Of a stretch of 29,849 nt of DNA, positions 16,260 through 24,237 are shown one piece after another. A model generated the notes under the pieces. That model did no database searches, had not been told where the DNA came from, and was given only the letters and a program-made list of their open reading frames with translations. Source of the DNA: Flavobacteriaceae bacterium UBA7684. GTDB taxonomy: Bacteria > Bacteroidota > Bacteroidia > Flavobacteriales > Flavobacteriaceae. Both the position numbers and the translations under genes were made by a program. The stretch lies in the NCBI GenBank assembly GCA_002482885.1, contig DLGW01000007.1, forward strand, positions 1 through 29,849, written 5' to 3'. The first letter of the stretch is position 1. Each line of letters opens with the position of its first letter.

Positions 16260-16290
16260 CAAATATCTTGATTATTGTCCAAACGCCCAA
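16260..16290 (-). promoter_or_regulatory. Possible internal promoter for truA and the ABC exporter
   Basis: On the minus strand, TTG (16290-16288) and GATATTTG (16267-16260) are spaced by 20 bp. The -7 element has one mismatch to TAnnTTTG. Transcription would begin near 16256, between the two candidate truA starts, which favours the TTG at 16241. The -33 part lies in the end of the upstream gene. Confidence 0.35.
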
Positions 16291-17615
16291 CGGGCACCCA
16301 TATGTAAATCAATATTTTTTCCGTTAGCTAATAAACCTGTAATAACAGAATTGGATCCCAAATAAAAACCACCCAATCTTAAACCAAATCCTCCAGTTAA
16401 GCCCGAAATCTCGTAGCTACCCCAAGTGGAATAGGCATCAAAAAATTTAGTGGTAAATCTCGGTGTAACGGCGTATACATTTTGTGCAGGAATGATATAA
16501 TTGTCGTCTGAATCACCTGTGCGTTGCTGGGTAAAAACAGATATGTTGAATTTTGGAACTACTTGAAAGTCAGCGTACACTACAAACACTGTTGGTAATT
16601 TTACTTTTTGACTAGACGATTTTTGAATAGGGGTAATATATCCTCCATCTTCTAATTGTTGTTGAATTTCATCTATACCACCACTTAAGGATTCTAAATC
16701 TAAGGGAGTAACTCCTTGGGTAGTTAATTCATATGTTCTAAAAGTTTCTTCTCCTGATTGAGATTTATACAACATACTCCCCATGTTTTTAAGGGACATA
16801 CCTGCGTTTAATTTATAAGCACCAATGGTGTCTTTTAATTGATAACTAAATCCTATGTCGGCTCCAATACCTCCAAATTGTCCCATAGCGTAAGGTCCGT
16901 TATTGGTGATTGAACCTGAATAAGCAATATTAATGCGGCTATTATCAACTCCGGACAATACTGTTGTTTGTTGTGCTAAATCATATCCAATTTGACCTTT
17001 GATTTGATCAACAGATACATTGGCATACATTCCAGGAAATAGAAATTTAATGGTTAAACCACCATTAAAACGATGTGCCCAGTTTTCAAAAATAATTCTA
17101 GAACCACTTAAATTCATTTCACTCCAAGTGGCTGCATTTAATCTCATTTTACTTTTGGTGCTAATATCTACATTATCACTATTTTCATCGAAACCCAAAG
17201 AGATTGCTTTTCCTACATCGGTATTTAAATTAAGTGTATTTATTGAACCATGAGTTTGAACATTTAAACCAACACCCCATTTGTTTTTGATTTTCATGGC
17301 AAATGCGGGATGCATAGCCATTATGTTAATTCTAACATCAGTTTCATTATTACTAGCAAAAACTTTATCAAATCTATCGTTATCTGTTGATTGTGAGGTT
17401 AAGTCTTTTAGGGTTACACTGTTATTAAATGCACCTAATTGTAAACCAAAAATTCCCACCTCGTATTTATTTCTCATATTAGAAAGTTCTGCAGGGTTTA
17501 AATCTGCCGCAATAATACCACCACGAGGCGCTGTAGATAATCCGATATGTTGCTCTTGTCCTTGTGCAAAAAAAGTAGATAAAATGCCCACGGAAAGGGC
17601 CAGAATTCGTTTCAT
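16272..17615 (-). CDS. Outer-membrane beta-barrel protein (DUF5723-like)
   Basis: The product is a predicted outer-membrane protein. The signal peptide MKRILALSVGILSTFFAQG is followed by Gln/Glu-rich mature sequence and alternating amphipathic strands, and the last residues (HMGARWAFGQ) resemble a terminal barrel strand. The segment AADLNPAELSNMRNKYEVGI resembles the opening of DUF5723 proteins (LNPA followed by a K-F/Y-D/E-I motif), recalled from memory. Function unknown. The ATG at 17615 (447 residues) gives a proper signal peptide. The upstream start at 17648 lies within a -7 element (17646-17653) and would bury the signal. The gene is downstream of the ettA terminator and begins a minus-strand group with truA 30 bp further on. 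Confidence 0.72.
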   Translation of the reverse strand: MKRILALSVGILSTFFAQGQEQHIGLSTAPRGGIIAADLNPAELSNMRNKYEVGIFGLQLGAFNNSVTLKDLTSQSTDNDRFDKVFASNNETDVRINIMAMHPAFAMKIKNKWGVGLNVQTHGSINTLNLNTDVGKAISLGFDENSDNVDISTKSKMRLNAATWSEMNLSGSRIIFENWAHRFNGGLTIKFLFPGMYANVSVDQIKGQIGYDLAQQTTVLSGVDNSRINIAYSGSITNNGPYAMGQFGGIGADIGFSYQLKDTIGAYKLNAGMSLKNMGSMLYKSQSGEETFRTYELTTQGVTPLDLESLSGGIDEIQQQLEDGGYITPIQKSSSQKVKLPTVFVVYADFQVVPKFNISVFTQQRTGDSDDNYIIPAQNVYAVTPRFTTKFFDAYSTWGSYEISGLTGGFGLRLGGFYLGSNSVITGLLANGKNIDLHMGARWAFGQ

Positions 17616-17645
17616 GACTGTAAGGGTTTTAGTTATAGCTTTCCT

Positions 17646-17653
17646 CAAATATA
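17646..17653 (-). promoter_or_regulatory. -7 element of the outer-membrane protein gene
   Basis: On the minus strand this is TATATTTG, a perfect TAnnTTTG and the same octamer seen at 151-158 and 1277-1284. Transcription would start near 17642, with a 27-nt leader. No convincing -33 TTTG is found. Confidence 0.45.
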
Positions 17654-17694
17654 TAAATTATTAACATTTATTTTAGAGAAACTGCATAAAAAGT

Positions 17695-17727
17695 AAAGCC
17701 TTTCAATCTTAATAATTGAAAGGCTTT
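17695..17727 (-). terminator. Hairpin terminator after ettA
   Basis: The arms AAAGCCTTTCAAT (17695-17707) and ATTGAAAGGCTTT (17715-17727) pair perfectly over 13 bp around a 7-nt loop. On the minus strand the stem is followed by ACTTTTT. It begins 21 bp after the ettA stop. On the plus strand it is followed by a T8 run, so it could stop transcription both ways, but no plus-strand gene ends here. Confidence 0.85.
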
Positions 17728-17748
17728 AAAGGTTTTTTTTGTCTACGA

Positions 17749-19443
17749 TTAATTACGTACTAATTTTTTATACTTGATTCGTTTTGGAGTTACATCGGCA
17801 CCTAAACGTTTTCGTTTGTTTTCTTCGTAATCAGAAAAACTTCCTTCAAAAAAGTACACCTGAGAATCGCCCTCAAAAGCCAATATGTGTGTACAAATTC
17901 TATCTAAAAACCAACGGTCGTGCGAAATCACTACGGCACATCCTGCAAAGTTTTCTAAACCTTCTTCCAAGGCTCTTAAAGTGTTGATATCTAAATCATT
18001 GGTTGGCTCATCTAAAAGTAAAACATTACCTTCTTCTTTAAGCGTCATGGCCAAGTGTAAGCGGTTTCTTTCTCCACCAGAAAGCATGGATACTTTTTTG
18101 TTTTGATCGCTTCCGCCAAAGTTAAATCGGGAAAGATAAGCTCTTGAATTGACTTGTCTTCCGCCCATCATGATTAATTCCTGACCATCGCAAAAGTTTT
18201 CCCAAATGGATTTTTCGGGATCAATATTAGAATGCGCTTGATCTACATAAGCAATTTTTACGGTGTCTCCGGTAGTAAATTCTCCGCTATCGGGTTGTAG
18301 TTCTTTCATAACCATTTTAAAAATGGTGGTTTTACCCGCTCCGTTAGGGCCAATAATTCCTACAATTCCCGCCTGTGGTAAAGTGAAATTTAAATCATCA
18401 TACAATAATTTATCTCCAAAAGCTTTGGCTACATGGTTGGCGTTAATTACGTTAGTTCCTAAACGAGGGCCATTAGGAATGTATATTTCTAATTTTTCGT
18501 CTAGTTCTTTTTGGTCTTCATTTAAGAGTTTATCGTAGTTCTGTAAACGTGCTTTTTGTTTGGTTTGTCGGCCTTTAGCTCCTTGACGTACCCATTCTAA
18601 TTCTCGTTCTAATGTTTTACGGTGTTTAGAAGCTGTTTTTTCTTCCAACTCCATTCGTTTTGATTTTTGGTCTAACCAAGAAGAGTAATTTCCTTTCCAA
18701 GGAATACCTTGTCCGCGGTCTAATTCTAAAATCCAGCCTGCTACATTATCTAAAAAGTAACGGTCGTGAGTTACCGCGATAACGGTTCCTGCGTATTGTT
18801 GTAAGTGTTGTTCTAACCACAATACCGATTCCGCATCTAAGTGGTTGGTAGGCTCATCTAATAACAATACATCGGGTTGTTGTAGTAACAATCGGCATAA
18901 AGCTACTCTACGTTTTTCTCCACCAGATAATACTTTGATAAGCGTGTCTGCATCGGGAGTTCTTAAAGCATCCATGGCAATTTCTAACTTGGTGTCTAAT
19001 TCCCAAGCACCTAAAGCATCTATTTTATCTTGCAGTTCGGCCTGTCTGTCCATGAGTTTTTGCATCTTATCTGCATCTTCATATACTTCTGGCAAACCAA
19101 ACATATCGTTGATTTTGTTGAATTCATCAAGTATGGCTACGGTTTCGGCAACTCCTTCACGAACAATTTCAATAACGGTTTTATTTTCGTCTAATTGGGG
19201 TTCTTGCTCTAAATATCCTACAGTGTAGCCTGGGGCAAAAACTACATCGCCTTGATAGTTTTTATCTACACCTGCAATGATTTTTAATAATGATGATTTA
19301 CCAGAACCATTTAAACCTAAGATTCCAATTTTAGCACCGTAAAAAAAACTTAGGTAAATGTCTTTTAAAACTTGTTTGTTGGTAGAAGAGTAGGTTTTAC
19401 TCAACTTAGACATTGAAAAAATGACTTTTTTATCGTCAGACAT
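17749..19443 (-). CDS. ettA: ABC-F protein EttA (energy-dependent translational throttle)
   Basis: EttA binds the ribosomal E site and couples the start of elongation to ATP level. It has two ATPase domains and no membrane part. Walker A motifs are GLNGSGKSS (43-51) and GPNGAGKTT (365-373). Signatures LSGGEKRR (172-179) and LSGGERNR (454-461) are each followed by DEPTNHLD or DEPTNDLD. A charged arm/linker lies between the domains, including the WVRQGAKGRQTKQKARL segment. At 564 residues it matches EttA (about 555) rather than Uup. The gene lies 21 bp downstream of a 65-residue membrane-protein gene and ends at a strong hairpin. Other ABC-F paralogues exist, but the overall length and linker favour EttA. 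Confidence 0.94.
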   Translation of the reverse strand: MSDDKKVIFSMSKLSKTYSSTNKQVLKDIYLSFFYGAKIGILGLNGSGKSSLLKIIAGVDKNYQGDVVFAPGYTVGYLEQEPQLDENKTVIEIVREGVAETVAILDEFNKINDMFGLPEVYEDADKMQKLMDRQAELQDKIDALGAWELDTKLEIAMDALRTPDADTLIKVLSGGEKRRVALCRLLLQQPDVLLLDEPTNHLDAESVLWLEQHLQQYAGTVIAVTHDRYFLDNVAGWILELDRGQGIPWKGNYSSWLDQKSKRMELEEKTASKHRKTLERELEWVRQGAKGRQTKQKARLQNYDKLLNEDQKELDEKLEIYIPNGPRLGTNVINANHVAKAFGDKLLYDDLNFTLPQAGIVGIIGPNGAGKTTIFKMVMKELQPDSGEFTTGDTVKIAYVDQAHSNIDPEKSIWENFCDGQELIMMGGRQVNSRAYLSRFNFGGSDQNKKVSMLSGGERNRLHLAMTLKEEGNVLLLDEPTNDLDINTLRALEEGLENFAGCAVVISHDRWFLDRICTHILAFEGDSQVYFFEGSFSDYEENKRKRLGADVTPKRIKYKKLVRN

Positions 19444-19464
19444 AACTTTAAAGGATATAAATTT

Positions 19465-19662
19465 TTAAACTGAAATTATAGGTCTTAGCATTTTGTTCAG
19501 AATCATTTCAAATTGTTCTAATTCTTGAGTAGTAGCTCCTATATATAGAATAACTATACCTAAAACTAAAAGAGATAAAAAAACCATACCTAGTTTATCA
19601 TTATCAGGTTTCTGCTTTTTGCTGGGTGTTGGTTTGTGTATTTCTCTGTTTTTCGAGGTCAT
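19465..19662 (-). CDS. Small single-pass membrane protein upstream of ettA
   Basis: The 65-residue product has a basic, lysine-rich N-terminal half (MTSKNREIHKPTPSKKQ), one hydrophobic helix (LGMVFLSLLVLGIVILYIG) and a short tail with EQFE. The basic part should stay in the cytoplasm. I start it at the ATG at 19662; an in-frame ATG at 19725 would add an unusual 21-residue extension. It lies 21 bp upstream of ettA and 76 bp after holA on the same strand. It may correspond to the short membrane-protein family that annotation pipelines report beside EttA genes in Flavobacteriaceae, named after a Gramella locus; this is from memory and unverified. Function unknown. Confidence 0.65.
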   Translation of the reverse strand: MTSKNREIHKPTPSKKQKPDNDKLGMVFLSLLVLGIVILYIGATTQELEQFEMILNKMLRPIISV

Positions 19663-19738
19663 TTTATAAACTATTAATTTTGGGGAGGTGAAATTATAAA
19701 TATTTTTATAACATTCACTTAACAAAAGTCATAAAATA

Positions 19739-20743
19739 TCATCTAAAGATTTTAATTAACATTTCCTTATACAACTCACCCGAGGGAATGTTGTTAGATT
19801 CCACACCTTTACTTTTTAAATCAATTTCTCTAAGGCCTGATATAATAGCACTGATTTTTTTCATAGGAAAATAGCTAGCCGCTTCGGAATAATCTTTTAC
19901 AAAGTATTCATTGATCTTAAGCGTTTGGGCTACGCTAGCGGAAGATTTATTAGCTAATCCATGGTATTGTAAGGTTTGGATAAAAAAGCTAATTACTTGC
20001 GGAAGAATTTTTTGTACAGGATTTTCTTTAGGATTATTGGCAAAGTAATCTACAATCTGAAAAGATTTAGTTTCGTTGCGTTGGGCAATGGCTTTTCTTA
20101 ATTCAAATACATTAAAATCTTTACTGAACCCAATATTTTTTTCAATATCAATAGGGGTAATAGTCACCCCTTTTGGAACCACCAACATGAGTTTTTCTAA
20201 CTCATTATTGATTTTATTTAAATCATTTCCTAAAAATTCCGCCAACATATCGGCGGCTTTGGTATCAATAGTAAAAGATTTTTCAGCAACCGTTTTTTTA
20301 ATCCAAGCAGACAGTTGATAATCTCTTATTTTTTTACTTTCAAACAGCACTCCGTTTTGCGTAATCAATTTGGCTACTTTTTTACGTTTGTCTAAAGTGC
20401 CGTATTTGTAACAAAAAACTAAAAGGGTTGTGGGTTGTGGGTTGGTAAAATAGTTTTCTAATTTATCCATTTGTTTGGCTAAGTCTTGAGCTTCTTTAAC
20501 AATAACCACTTGTTTGTCTGCCATCATAGGAAAGCGTTTGGCTTGTGATACAATATCTTCTGCTGAAACATCTTTGCCGTATAAAACAGTTAAATTGAAT
20601 TCTTTTTCTAGGTCATTTAAAATATCGTGTTGAATAAAATCGGCGAGTCTATCAATATAATAAGGTTCTTCGCCTTGTAAAAAATAAATAGGCTTGGTTT
20701 TACCCGATTTTAATTCTTGAACAATTTTTACAACTTCTTCCAA
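19739..20743 (-). CDS. holA: DNA polymerase III subunit delta
   Basis: The delta subunit opens the beta sliding clamp in the clamp-loader complex. The N terminus shows the family opening, PIYFLQGEEPYYIDRLADFI. It is followed by the clamp-binding region RFPMMADKQVVIVKEAQDL and TTLLVFCYKYGTLDKRKK, then by the helical C-terminal collar (from about residue 210, FNVFELRKAI onward). The 334-residue length is normal. The start is TTG at 20743, giving MEEVVKIVQELKSGKTKP; no ATG occurs before the conserved region. The gene is divergent from the HsdR-N gene with only 28 bp between starts. A gap of 76 bp follows before the small membrane-protein gene and ettA. Confidence 0.93.
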   Translation of the reverse strand: MEEVVKIVQELKSGKTKPIYFLQGEEPYYIDRLADFIQHDILNDLEKEFNLTVLYGKDVSAEDIVSQAKRFPMMADKQVVIVKEAQDLAKQMDKLENYFTNPQPTTLLVFCYKYGTLDKRKKVAKLITQNGVLFESKKIRDYQLSAWIKKTVAEKSFTIDTKAADMLAEFLGNDLNKINNELEKLMLVVPKGVTITPIDIEKNIGFSKDFNVFELRKAIAQRNETKSFQIVDYFANNPKENPVQKILPQVISFFIQTLQYHGLANKSSASVAQTLKINEYFVKDYSEAASYFPMKKISAIISGLREIDLKSKGVESNNIPSGELYKEMLIKIFR

Positions 20744-20759
20744 AGGAGGTATTTTTAAT

Positions 20760-20767
20760 TATTTTTG
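20760..20767 (+). promoter_or_regulatory. -7 element of the HsdR-N gene; transcript may be leaderless
   Basis: TATTTTTG is a perfect TAnnTTTG match ending only 4 bp before the ATG at 20772. A start site 4-5 nt downstream would fall on or next to the ATG, giving a leaderless mRNA. No good -33 TTTG lies at the usual distance, so the call is tentative. Confidence 0.35.
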
Positions 20768-20771
20768 TTTG

Positions 20772-21218
20772 ATGCAAAAGTTAAATTTTCCGGAATTTAA
20801 GTTCCGTTTCAAAAATAGCGAAAATAAAACCTTCATCTTTGATGTTGTTCGCAAAAAGTTTGTGCTGCTCACGCCCGAAGAATGGGTTAGGCAACATACA
20901 CTCTTGTTTTTACATCAAATTAAAAAATTTCCTTTGTCATTAATCAATGTAGAAAAAAAAATATCTTTAAATGGAACTATAAAAAGATATGATTTAGTGG
21001 TTTATAATACCGATGGTTCTATTCTGTTGTTGGTGGAATGCAAAGCTCCACAAATTGAAATCACTCAACATACTTTTGATCAAATAGCCCGTTATAATTT
21101 AATGCTAAAATCCAGTTTTTTAATGCTTACGAATGGTTTCAATCATTATTATTGCACTATGGATTACGAAAAAAAACAATATCATTTTTTAAAAGAAATT
21201 CCTGATTATTTAAGCTGA
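20772..21218 (+). CDS. Solo HsdR N-terminal-like domain protein (PD-(D/E)XK nuclease fold)
   Basis: This 148-residue protein resembles the N-terminal nuclease domain of type I restriction subunit HsdR, without helicase or specificity parts. A possible active site is visible: Glu37 in LTPEEWVRQH, Asp74 in RYDLVVY, and Glu89-x-Lys91 in VECKAP, followed by the TFDQIARYN segment. These fit a D-ExK nuclease core. No hsdM, hsdS or helicase gene is nearby, so it is not part of a restriction system here. The ATG at 20772 is chosen; the adjacent in-frame TTG would add one residue. It is divergent from holA by 28 bp and 7 bp upstream of a glycosyltransferase gene. The function is unknown; a DNA-related role beside holA is speculation. 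Confidence 0.82.
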   Translation: MQKLNFPEFKFRFKNSENKTFIFDVVRKKFVLLTPEEWVRQHTLLFLHQIKKFPLSLINVEKKISLNGTIKRYDLVVYNTDGSILLLVECKAPQIEITQHTFDQIARYNLMLKSSFLMLTNGFNHYYCTMDYEKKQYHFLKEIPDYLS

Positions 21219-21225
21219 AAATTAC

Positions 21226-22227
21226 ATGTTAAAAACCGCAGTAGTTATATTGAATTGGAACGGAAAAGAATTACTAAGGCAATTTTTACCTTCGGTTATA
21301 GAATATTCTAAAGAAGCCGAAATTTACGTTGTAGATAATGCTTCTACAGATTCCTCTATTGCGTTTCTTAGAGTTCATTATCCTAAGGTTAAAGTAATTT
21401 TAAATGAGGGTAACTACGGATTTGCTAAAGGATATAATGAAGGGTTAAAAAAGATTGATGCTGAAATTTTAGTGTTGTTGAATTCAGATGTTGAAGTAAC
21501 TTCAGGTTGGTTAAATCCTTTATTACATCAATTTAAAAACGAATTAAATACAGCCATCATTCAACCTAAGATTTTAAGTTATCACCATAAAGAATACTTT
21601 GAATATGCAGGAGCAGCCGGAGGATTTATAGACCGTTTTGGTTTTCCTTTTTGTAGAGGAAGAATTTTTGATACTTTAGAAAAAGACCAACAACAATACA
21701 ACGACATTACGGAAATTTTTTGGGCTTCGGGAGCTTGTTTTGCGATTCGAAAAAAGGTGTTTGATGAATTAGGTGGTTTTGACGATGATTTTTTTGCCCA
21801 TCAAGAAGAAATTGATTTGTGTTGGCGTGCACAAAATGCAGGTTGTTCCATCAAATATAATGGATTATCAAGCGTTTACCATGTCGGGGGAGCCACACTT
21901 TCTTATCAAAATCCAAAAAAGATAGAATTAAATTTCAGAAATAATTTGTATTTATTATTTAAGAATTTACCTACAAAACTTTTGTTTCCTGTAATGTTTT
22001 GTAGACTTTCTTTGGACGGGATGGCAGCAATACAGTTTTTATTTAAAGGACAGTTCAGAAATATTGGAGCAATACTAACAGCTCACGTAGCTTTTTACAC
22101 GCATCTGCCTACTTTAATCAAAAAAAGAAAATCTACTTACAAACAAGATTATTATTACACGAATTCAGTGGTTTATCAATACTTTATCAAAAAAAACAAG
22201 TTTTTTCATTTAATGCCTAAATCATAA
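21226..22227 (+). CDS. Family 2 glycosyltransferase
   Basis: The protein has a GT-A fold of the GT2 family: AVVILNWNGKELL at the start, VVDNASTDSS (nucleotide-binding loop), EGNYGFAKGYNEG, and a metal-binding NSDVEV (DxD-like). Later come FWASGACFAIRKKVFDELGGFDD and EEIDLCWRAQNAG, which carry the catalytic-base region. It should transfer a sugar from a nucleotide donor to a glycan or lipid in the cytoplasm. The rhamnosyltransferase-like layout is only a resemblance; donor and acceptor are unknown. At 333 residues it is of usual length, with a C-terminal hydrophobic patch that could bind the membrane. It lies 7 bp after the HsdR-N gene and 2 bp before the CPBP protease, so all are probably cotranscribed. 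Confidence 0.9.
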   Translation: MLKTAVVILNWNGKELLRQFLPSVIEYSKEAEIYVVDNASTDSSIAFLRVHYPKVKVILNEGNYGFAKGYNEGLKKIDAEILVLLNSDVEVTSGWLNPLLHQFKNELNTAIIQPKILSYHHKEYFEYAGAAGGFIDRFGFPFCRGRIFDTLEKDQQQYNDITEIFWASGACFAIRKKVFDELGGFDDDFFAHQEEIDLCWRAQNAGCSIKYNGLSSVYHVGGATLSYQNPKKIELNFRNNLYLLFKNLPTKLLFPVMFCRLSLDGMAAIQFLFKGQFRNIGAILTAHVAFYTHLPTLIKKRKSTYKQDYYYTNSVVYQYFIKKNKFFHLMPKS

Positions 22228-22229
22228 AT

Positions 22230-23186
22230 ATGTTTTTAGAACAAGCTTTTCATCCCAAAAATGATTATCCTAATTATTTGTTGGGGTTAATTTTTATTAT
22301 CATTTTTTATTTTTTGGGGCAAATTCCTTTGCTGGGATATATTTATTATTTGGTTTACGCCAAAGGTTTTCATCCTCCGACTACTCAAACAGAAATTTTC
22401 GCTATGATGGATTCTAATTGGGCAGTATTTTTAATGTTACAATCTTTTGTGGCGGTATTTTTAATTTTTCCTTTCTTACTTAAAAAATTGCATCATCAAA
22501 AAATAAAAACCTTAATAACGGCTAAAAACAAGTTTGATTTCAAGCGTTTTACTTTTTCATTTCTGCTTTGGGCAGGAGTGGTTATTCTATCAACAGTTAT
22601 TGAGTATCTAATTAGTCCTGAAGATTTTGTTTGGCAGTTTAATTGGTACCCTTTTTTAATATTATTTTTAATAGCTGTTTTTTTTATTCCTATTCAAGCG
22701 GCAACCGAAGAATTTATTTTTAGAGGGTATTTAATGCAAGGAATAGCCGTTGCTTTTAAAAGCAAATGGGCACCATTAATTATTACCTCTGTACTATTTG
22801 GATTATTGCATGGAGCTAATCCCGAAGTAGAAAAATTAGGCAATATTAGCTTGGTTTATTACATTGGGACAGGATTAATGTTGGGTATAATTACTTTAAT
22901 GGATGATGGAATGGAATTGGCATTAGGCTTTCATGTAGCTAATAATTTATTGTCTTCGCTTATTGTTACTTCGGATTGGTCTGCTCTGCAAACCCATTCT
23001 ATATTAAAAGATGTATCCGAACCTAATGCTGGATTTCAGATTTTATTTCCCGTATTTGTGGTATATCCCATACTTTTGGTTATTTTTGCTAATAGGTACC
23101 AATGGACTCATTGGAAAGAAAAATTAACAGGAAATATTGTAATCAATTATAATAATGGAAGTAATGAACACACCAACGTATCATAA
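22230..23186 (+). CDS. CPBP-family intramembrane glutamic protease
   Basis: The family (CAAX prenyl protease/bacteriocin-immunity type, Rce1-like) consists of membrane proteases with a Glu/His active site. Motif 1 is EEFIFRG (Glu160-Glu161 to Arg165), motif 2 is FGLLHGAN with His194, and motif 3 is FHVANN. About eight hydrophobic segments span the 318 residues. Substrate unknown. The gene starts 2 bp after the glycosyltransferase stop, and its last 32 bp overlap menE in another frame. That overlap suggests coupled translation with menE, although no functional link is known to me. Annotation as a true protease rests on the motifs only. Confidence 0.9.
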   Translation: MFLEQAFHPKNDYPNYLLGLIFIIIFYFLGQIPLLGYIYYLVYAKGFHPPTTQTEIFAMMDSNWAVFLMLQSFVAVFLIFPFLLKKLHHQKIKTLITAKNKFDFKRFTFSFLLWAGVVILSTVIEYLISPEDFVWQFNWYPFLILFLIAVFFIPIQAATEEFIFRGYLMQGIAVAFKSKWAPLIITSVLFGLLHGANPEVEKLGNISLVYYIGTGLMLGIITLMDDGMELALGFHVANNLLSSLIVTSDWSALQTHSILKDVSEPNAGFQILFPVFVVYPILLVIFANRYQWTHWKEKLTGNIVINYNNGSNEHTNVS

Positions 23187-24225
23187 CGTTCACAACAAGT
23201 TTAAATTAAACGGGTTTGAGTTTAAAAAAGATGATTTATGTAGAGTAGCCTACAGCTTTATTAAAGAAGGTGAAGATTTTGAAAAATCAGTAGGGGATTT
23301 TATTTTAAACTGGTTTGACGAAAAATCATATATAGAAATCACTACTTCTGGAACCACAGGAGAACCTAAAACCATTCAAGTTGAAAAACAAGCAATGGTT
23401 AATTCTGCTTTAGCCACGGGTGATTTTTTTGATTTAAAATCAGGGGATAAAGTATTACACTGTTTACCTACTAAATATGTAGCAGGAAAAATGATGTTCG
23501 TTAGAGCATTTATTTTAGGATTAGAAATGGATTTTGTAGCACCTAGTTTAAAACCGTTAGATGCTGTTGAAGGAAATTATGATTTTTGCGCGATGGTACC
23601 TATGCAGGTTAAATATTCCATAGATCAATTACACCGTGTAAAAAAAATAATTACAGGCGGAGTTAAGGTTCATAAAACATTAGAGGATTTAATTAAGAAT
23701 TCAGGAATTACCACTGAAATCTATGAAACCTACGGAATGTCTGAAACCATTACGCATGTGGCGGCTAAAAAAATAGGCGAGGAGGCTTTTACTTTATTGC
23801 CTAATATTAAAATAGCCCAAGATGACAGAGACTGTTTAGTTATTGATGCGCCAAGCATTTCTAGCGAAAAAATCATCACTAATGATATTGTAAAAATTGT
23901 TGATGGAAACAAATTTGTTTGGTTAGGAAGATTCGACAACATTATTAATAGTGGTGGAATAAAAATGATTCCAGAATTAATCGAAGAAAAATTAGCTTCA
24001 AAAATTAATCGCAGATACATTATTGCAGGATTGCCAGATTCTTTATTAGGCGACAAAGTAGTATTAGCTATCGAAGGAGAACCTTTTGATTTTGATAAAG
24101 AAGAAGTATTTAAAGGTTTGGAAAAATACGAAAAACCAAAAGAAATTTTCTTCATCAGGCACTTTGCAGAAACACCAACGGGAAAAATTATTCGTAGTGA
24201 ATCTTTAGAAAAATTCAGATACTAA
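23155..24225 (+). CDS. menE: o-Succinylbenzoate-CoA ligase-like acyl-CoA synthetase
   Basis: This adenylate-forming enzyme of the ANL superfamily is expected to activate o-succinylbenzoate with CoA in menaquinone synthesis. The P-loop motif TTSGTTGEPK lies at residues 63-72, YETYGMSE follows at about 190-197, and the C-terminal lysine motif is TPTGKIIR. At 356 residues it is much shorter than E. coli MenE (about 450) but, from memory, matches the short version common in Bacteroidota, which lacks much of the N-terminal part. The start at 23155 overlaps the upstream gene by 32 bp; an in-frame ATG at 23164 is an equal alternative. A nested hairpin terminator follows 13 bp after the stop. Menaquinone fits the cbb3 oxidase operon downstream, but the rest of the men pathway is not in this window. 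Confidence 0.82.
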   Translation: MEVMNTPTYHNVHNKFKLNGFEFKKDDLCRVAYSFIKEGEDFEKSVGDFILNWFDEKSYIEITTSGTTGEPKTIQVEKQAMVNSALATGDFFDLKSGDKVLHCLPTKYVAGKMMFVRAFILGLEMDFVAPSLKPLDAVEGNYDFCAMVPMQVKYSIDQLHRVKKIITGGVKVHKTLEDLIKNSGITTEIYETYGMSETITHVAAKKIGEEAFTLLPNIKIAQDDRDCLVIDAPSISSEKIITNDIVKIVDGNKFVWLGRFDNIINSGGIKMIPELIEEKLASKINRRYIIAGLPDSLLGDKVVLAIEGEPFDFDKEEVFKGLEKYEKPKEIFFIRHFAETPTGKIIRSESLEKFRY

Positions 24226-24237
24226 TCTGAAATTTAC

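Noticed and set aside
18845..19228. 127-codon open frame antisense to ettA (also 17281-17664 antisense to the outer-membrane protein gene)
   Set aside because: Serine-rich or hydrophobic low-complexity translations produced by the codon bias of the real genes on the other strand.
20743..20749. AAGGAGG, a perfect Shine-Dalgarno-like string before the HsdR-N gene
   Set aside because: It is 22 bp from the ATG, too far for ribosome binding, and lies upstream of the predicted -7 element, so it would not be transcribed.
20772..21218. Type I restriction-modification system
   Set aside because: Only a solo HsdR-N-like domain is present; no methylase, specificity or helicase part lies nearby.
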